A program made the translations under genes and the position numbers. The notes beneath the pieces were generated by a model. It saw only the letters and a list, made by a program, of their open reading frames with translations, was not told where the DNA came from and made no database searches. Below are positions 5,754-5,766 of a stretch of DNA of 5,766 nucleotides, piece after piece; the stretch's first letter is position 1; every line of letters starts with the position of its first letter. Source of the DNA: an uncultured Erysipelotrichaceae bacterium (GTDB taxonomy: Bacteria > Bacillota_I > Bacilli_A > Erysipelotrichales > Coprobacillaceae); contig UQVG01000142.1 in assembly GCA_900544435.1 (NCBI GenBank), forward strand, positions 1 to 5,766. Direction: 5' to 3'.

Positions 5754-5766
5754 CTCACTGTTTAAT

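Overview
The window looks like chromosomal DNA of a low-GC Gram-positive bacterium (Bacillota). It is strongly AT-rich, with AGGAGG-type ribosome sites, hairpin-plus-T-run terminators, sigma-A-like promoters and two CcpA-type catabolite-responsive elements (cre). Protein style and the mix of genes suggest a gut Erysipelotrichia/Coprobacillaceae-like organism; that placement is inference and was not tested by search.

Layout from left to right: (1) a glycogen branching enzyme gene (glgB, minus strand) with its own terminator, promoter and cre; (2) a PucR/CdaR-type transcription regulator (minus strand), with a terminator at its 3' end and a perfect 9+9 bp palindrome between its likely promoter and its start codon; (3) a 481-bp intergenic region (3344-3824) holding divergent promoter candidates, a probable structured small RNA with four UCCC motifs, two tandem plus-strand terminators, a small inverted repeat and the pckA cre and promoter; (4) ATP-dependent phosphoenolpyruvate carboxykinase (pckA, plus strand), complete; (5) a bidirectional terminator; (6) a minus-strand reading frame resembling the C-terminal tail of an Rpn/PD-(D/E)XK transposase-like protein, open to the right edge and therefore probably partial.

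The unifying theme is carbon storage and central carbon flux. glgB builds branched glycogen, PckA interconverts oxaloacetate and PEP, and both genes carry a strong cre whose centre lies exactly the same distance (67.5 bp) from the start codon, so CcpA/HPr-Ser-P control of both is likely. The PucR-type regulator sits between them, divergent from pckA, with no catabolic partner gene beside it.

The most unusual signal is in the pucR-pckA intergenic region. A terminator-ended segment with no reading frame places UCCC motifs in its hairpin loops and linkers, as in C-rich Gram-positive sRNAs. Its linker could form a 15-bp helix (one G-U) with the sequence directly upstream of the pckA ribosome site. 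This is either a trans-acting sRNA or an unusual long leader; sequence alone cannot decide between them. Bases 1-66 show only AT-rich sequence with no feature I can support.
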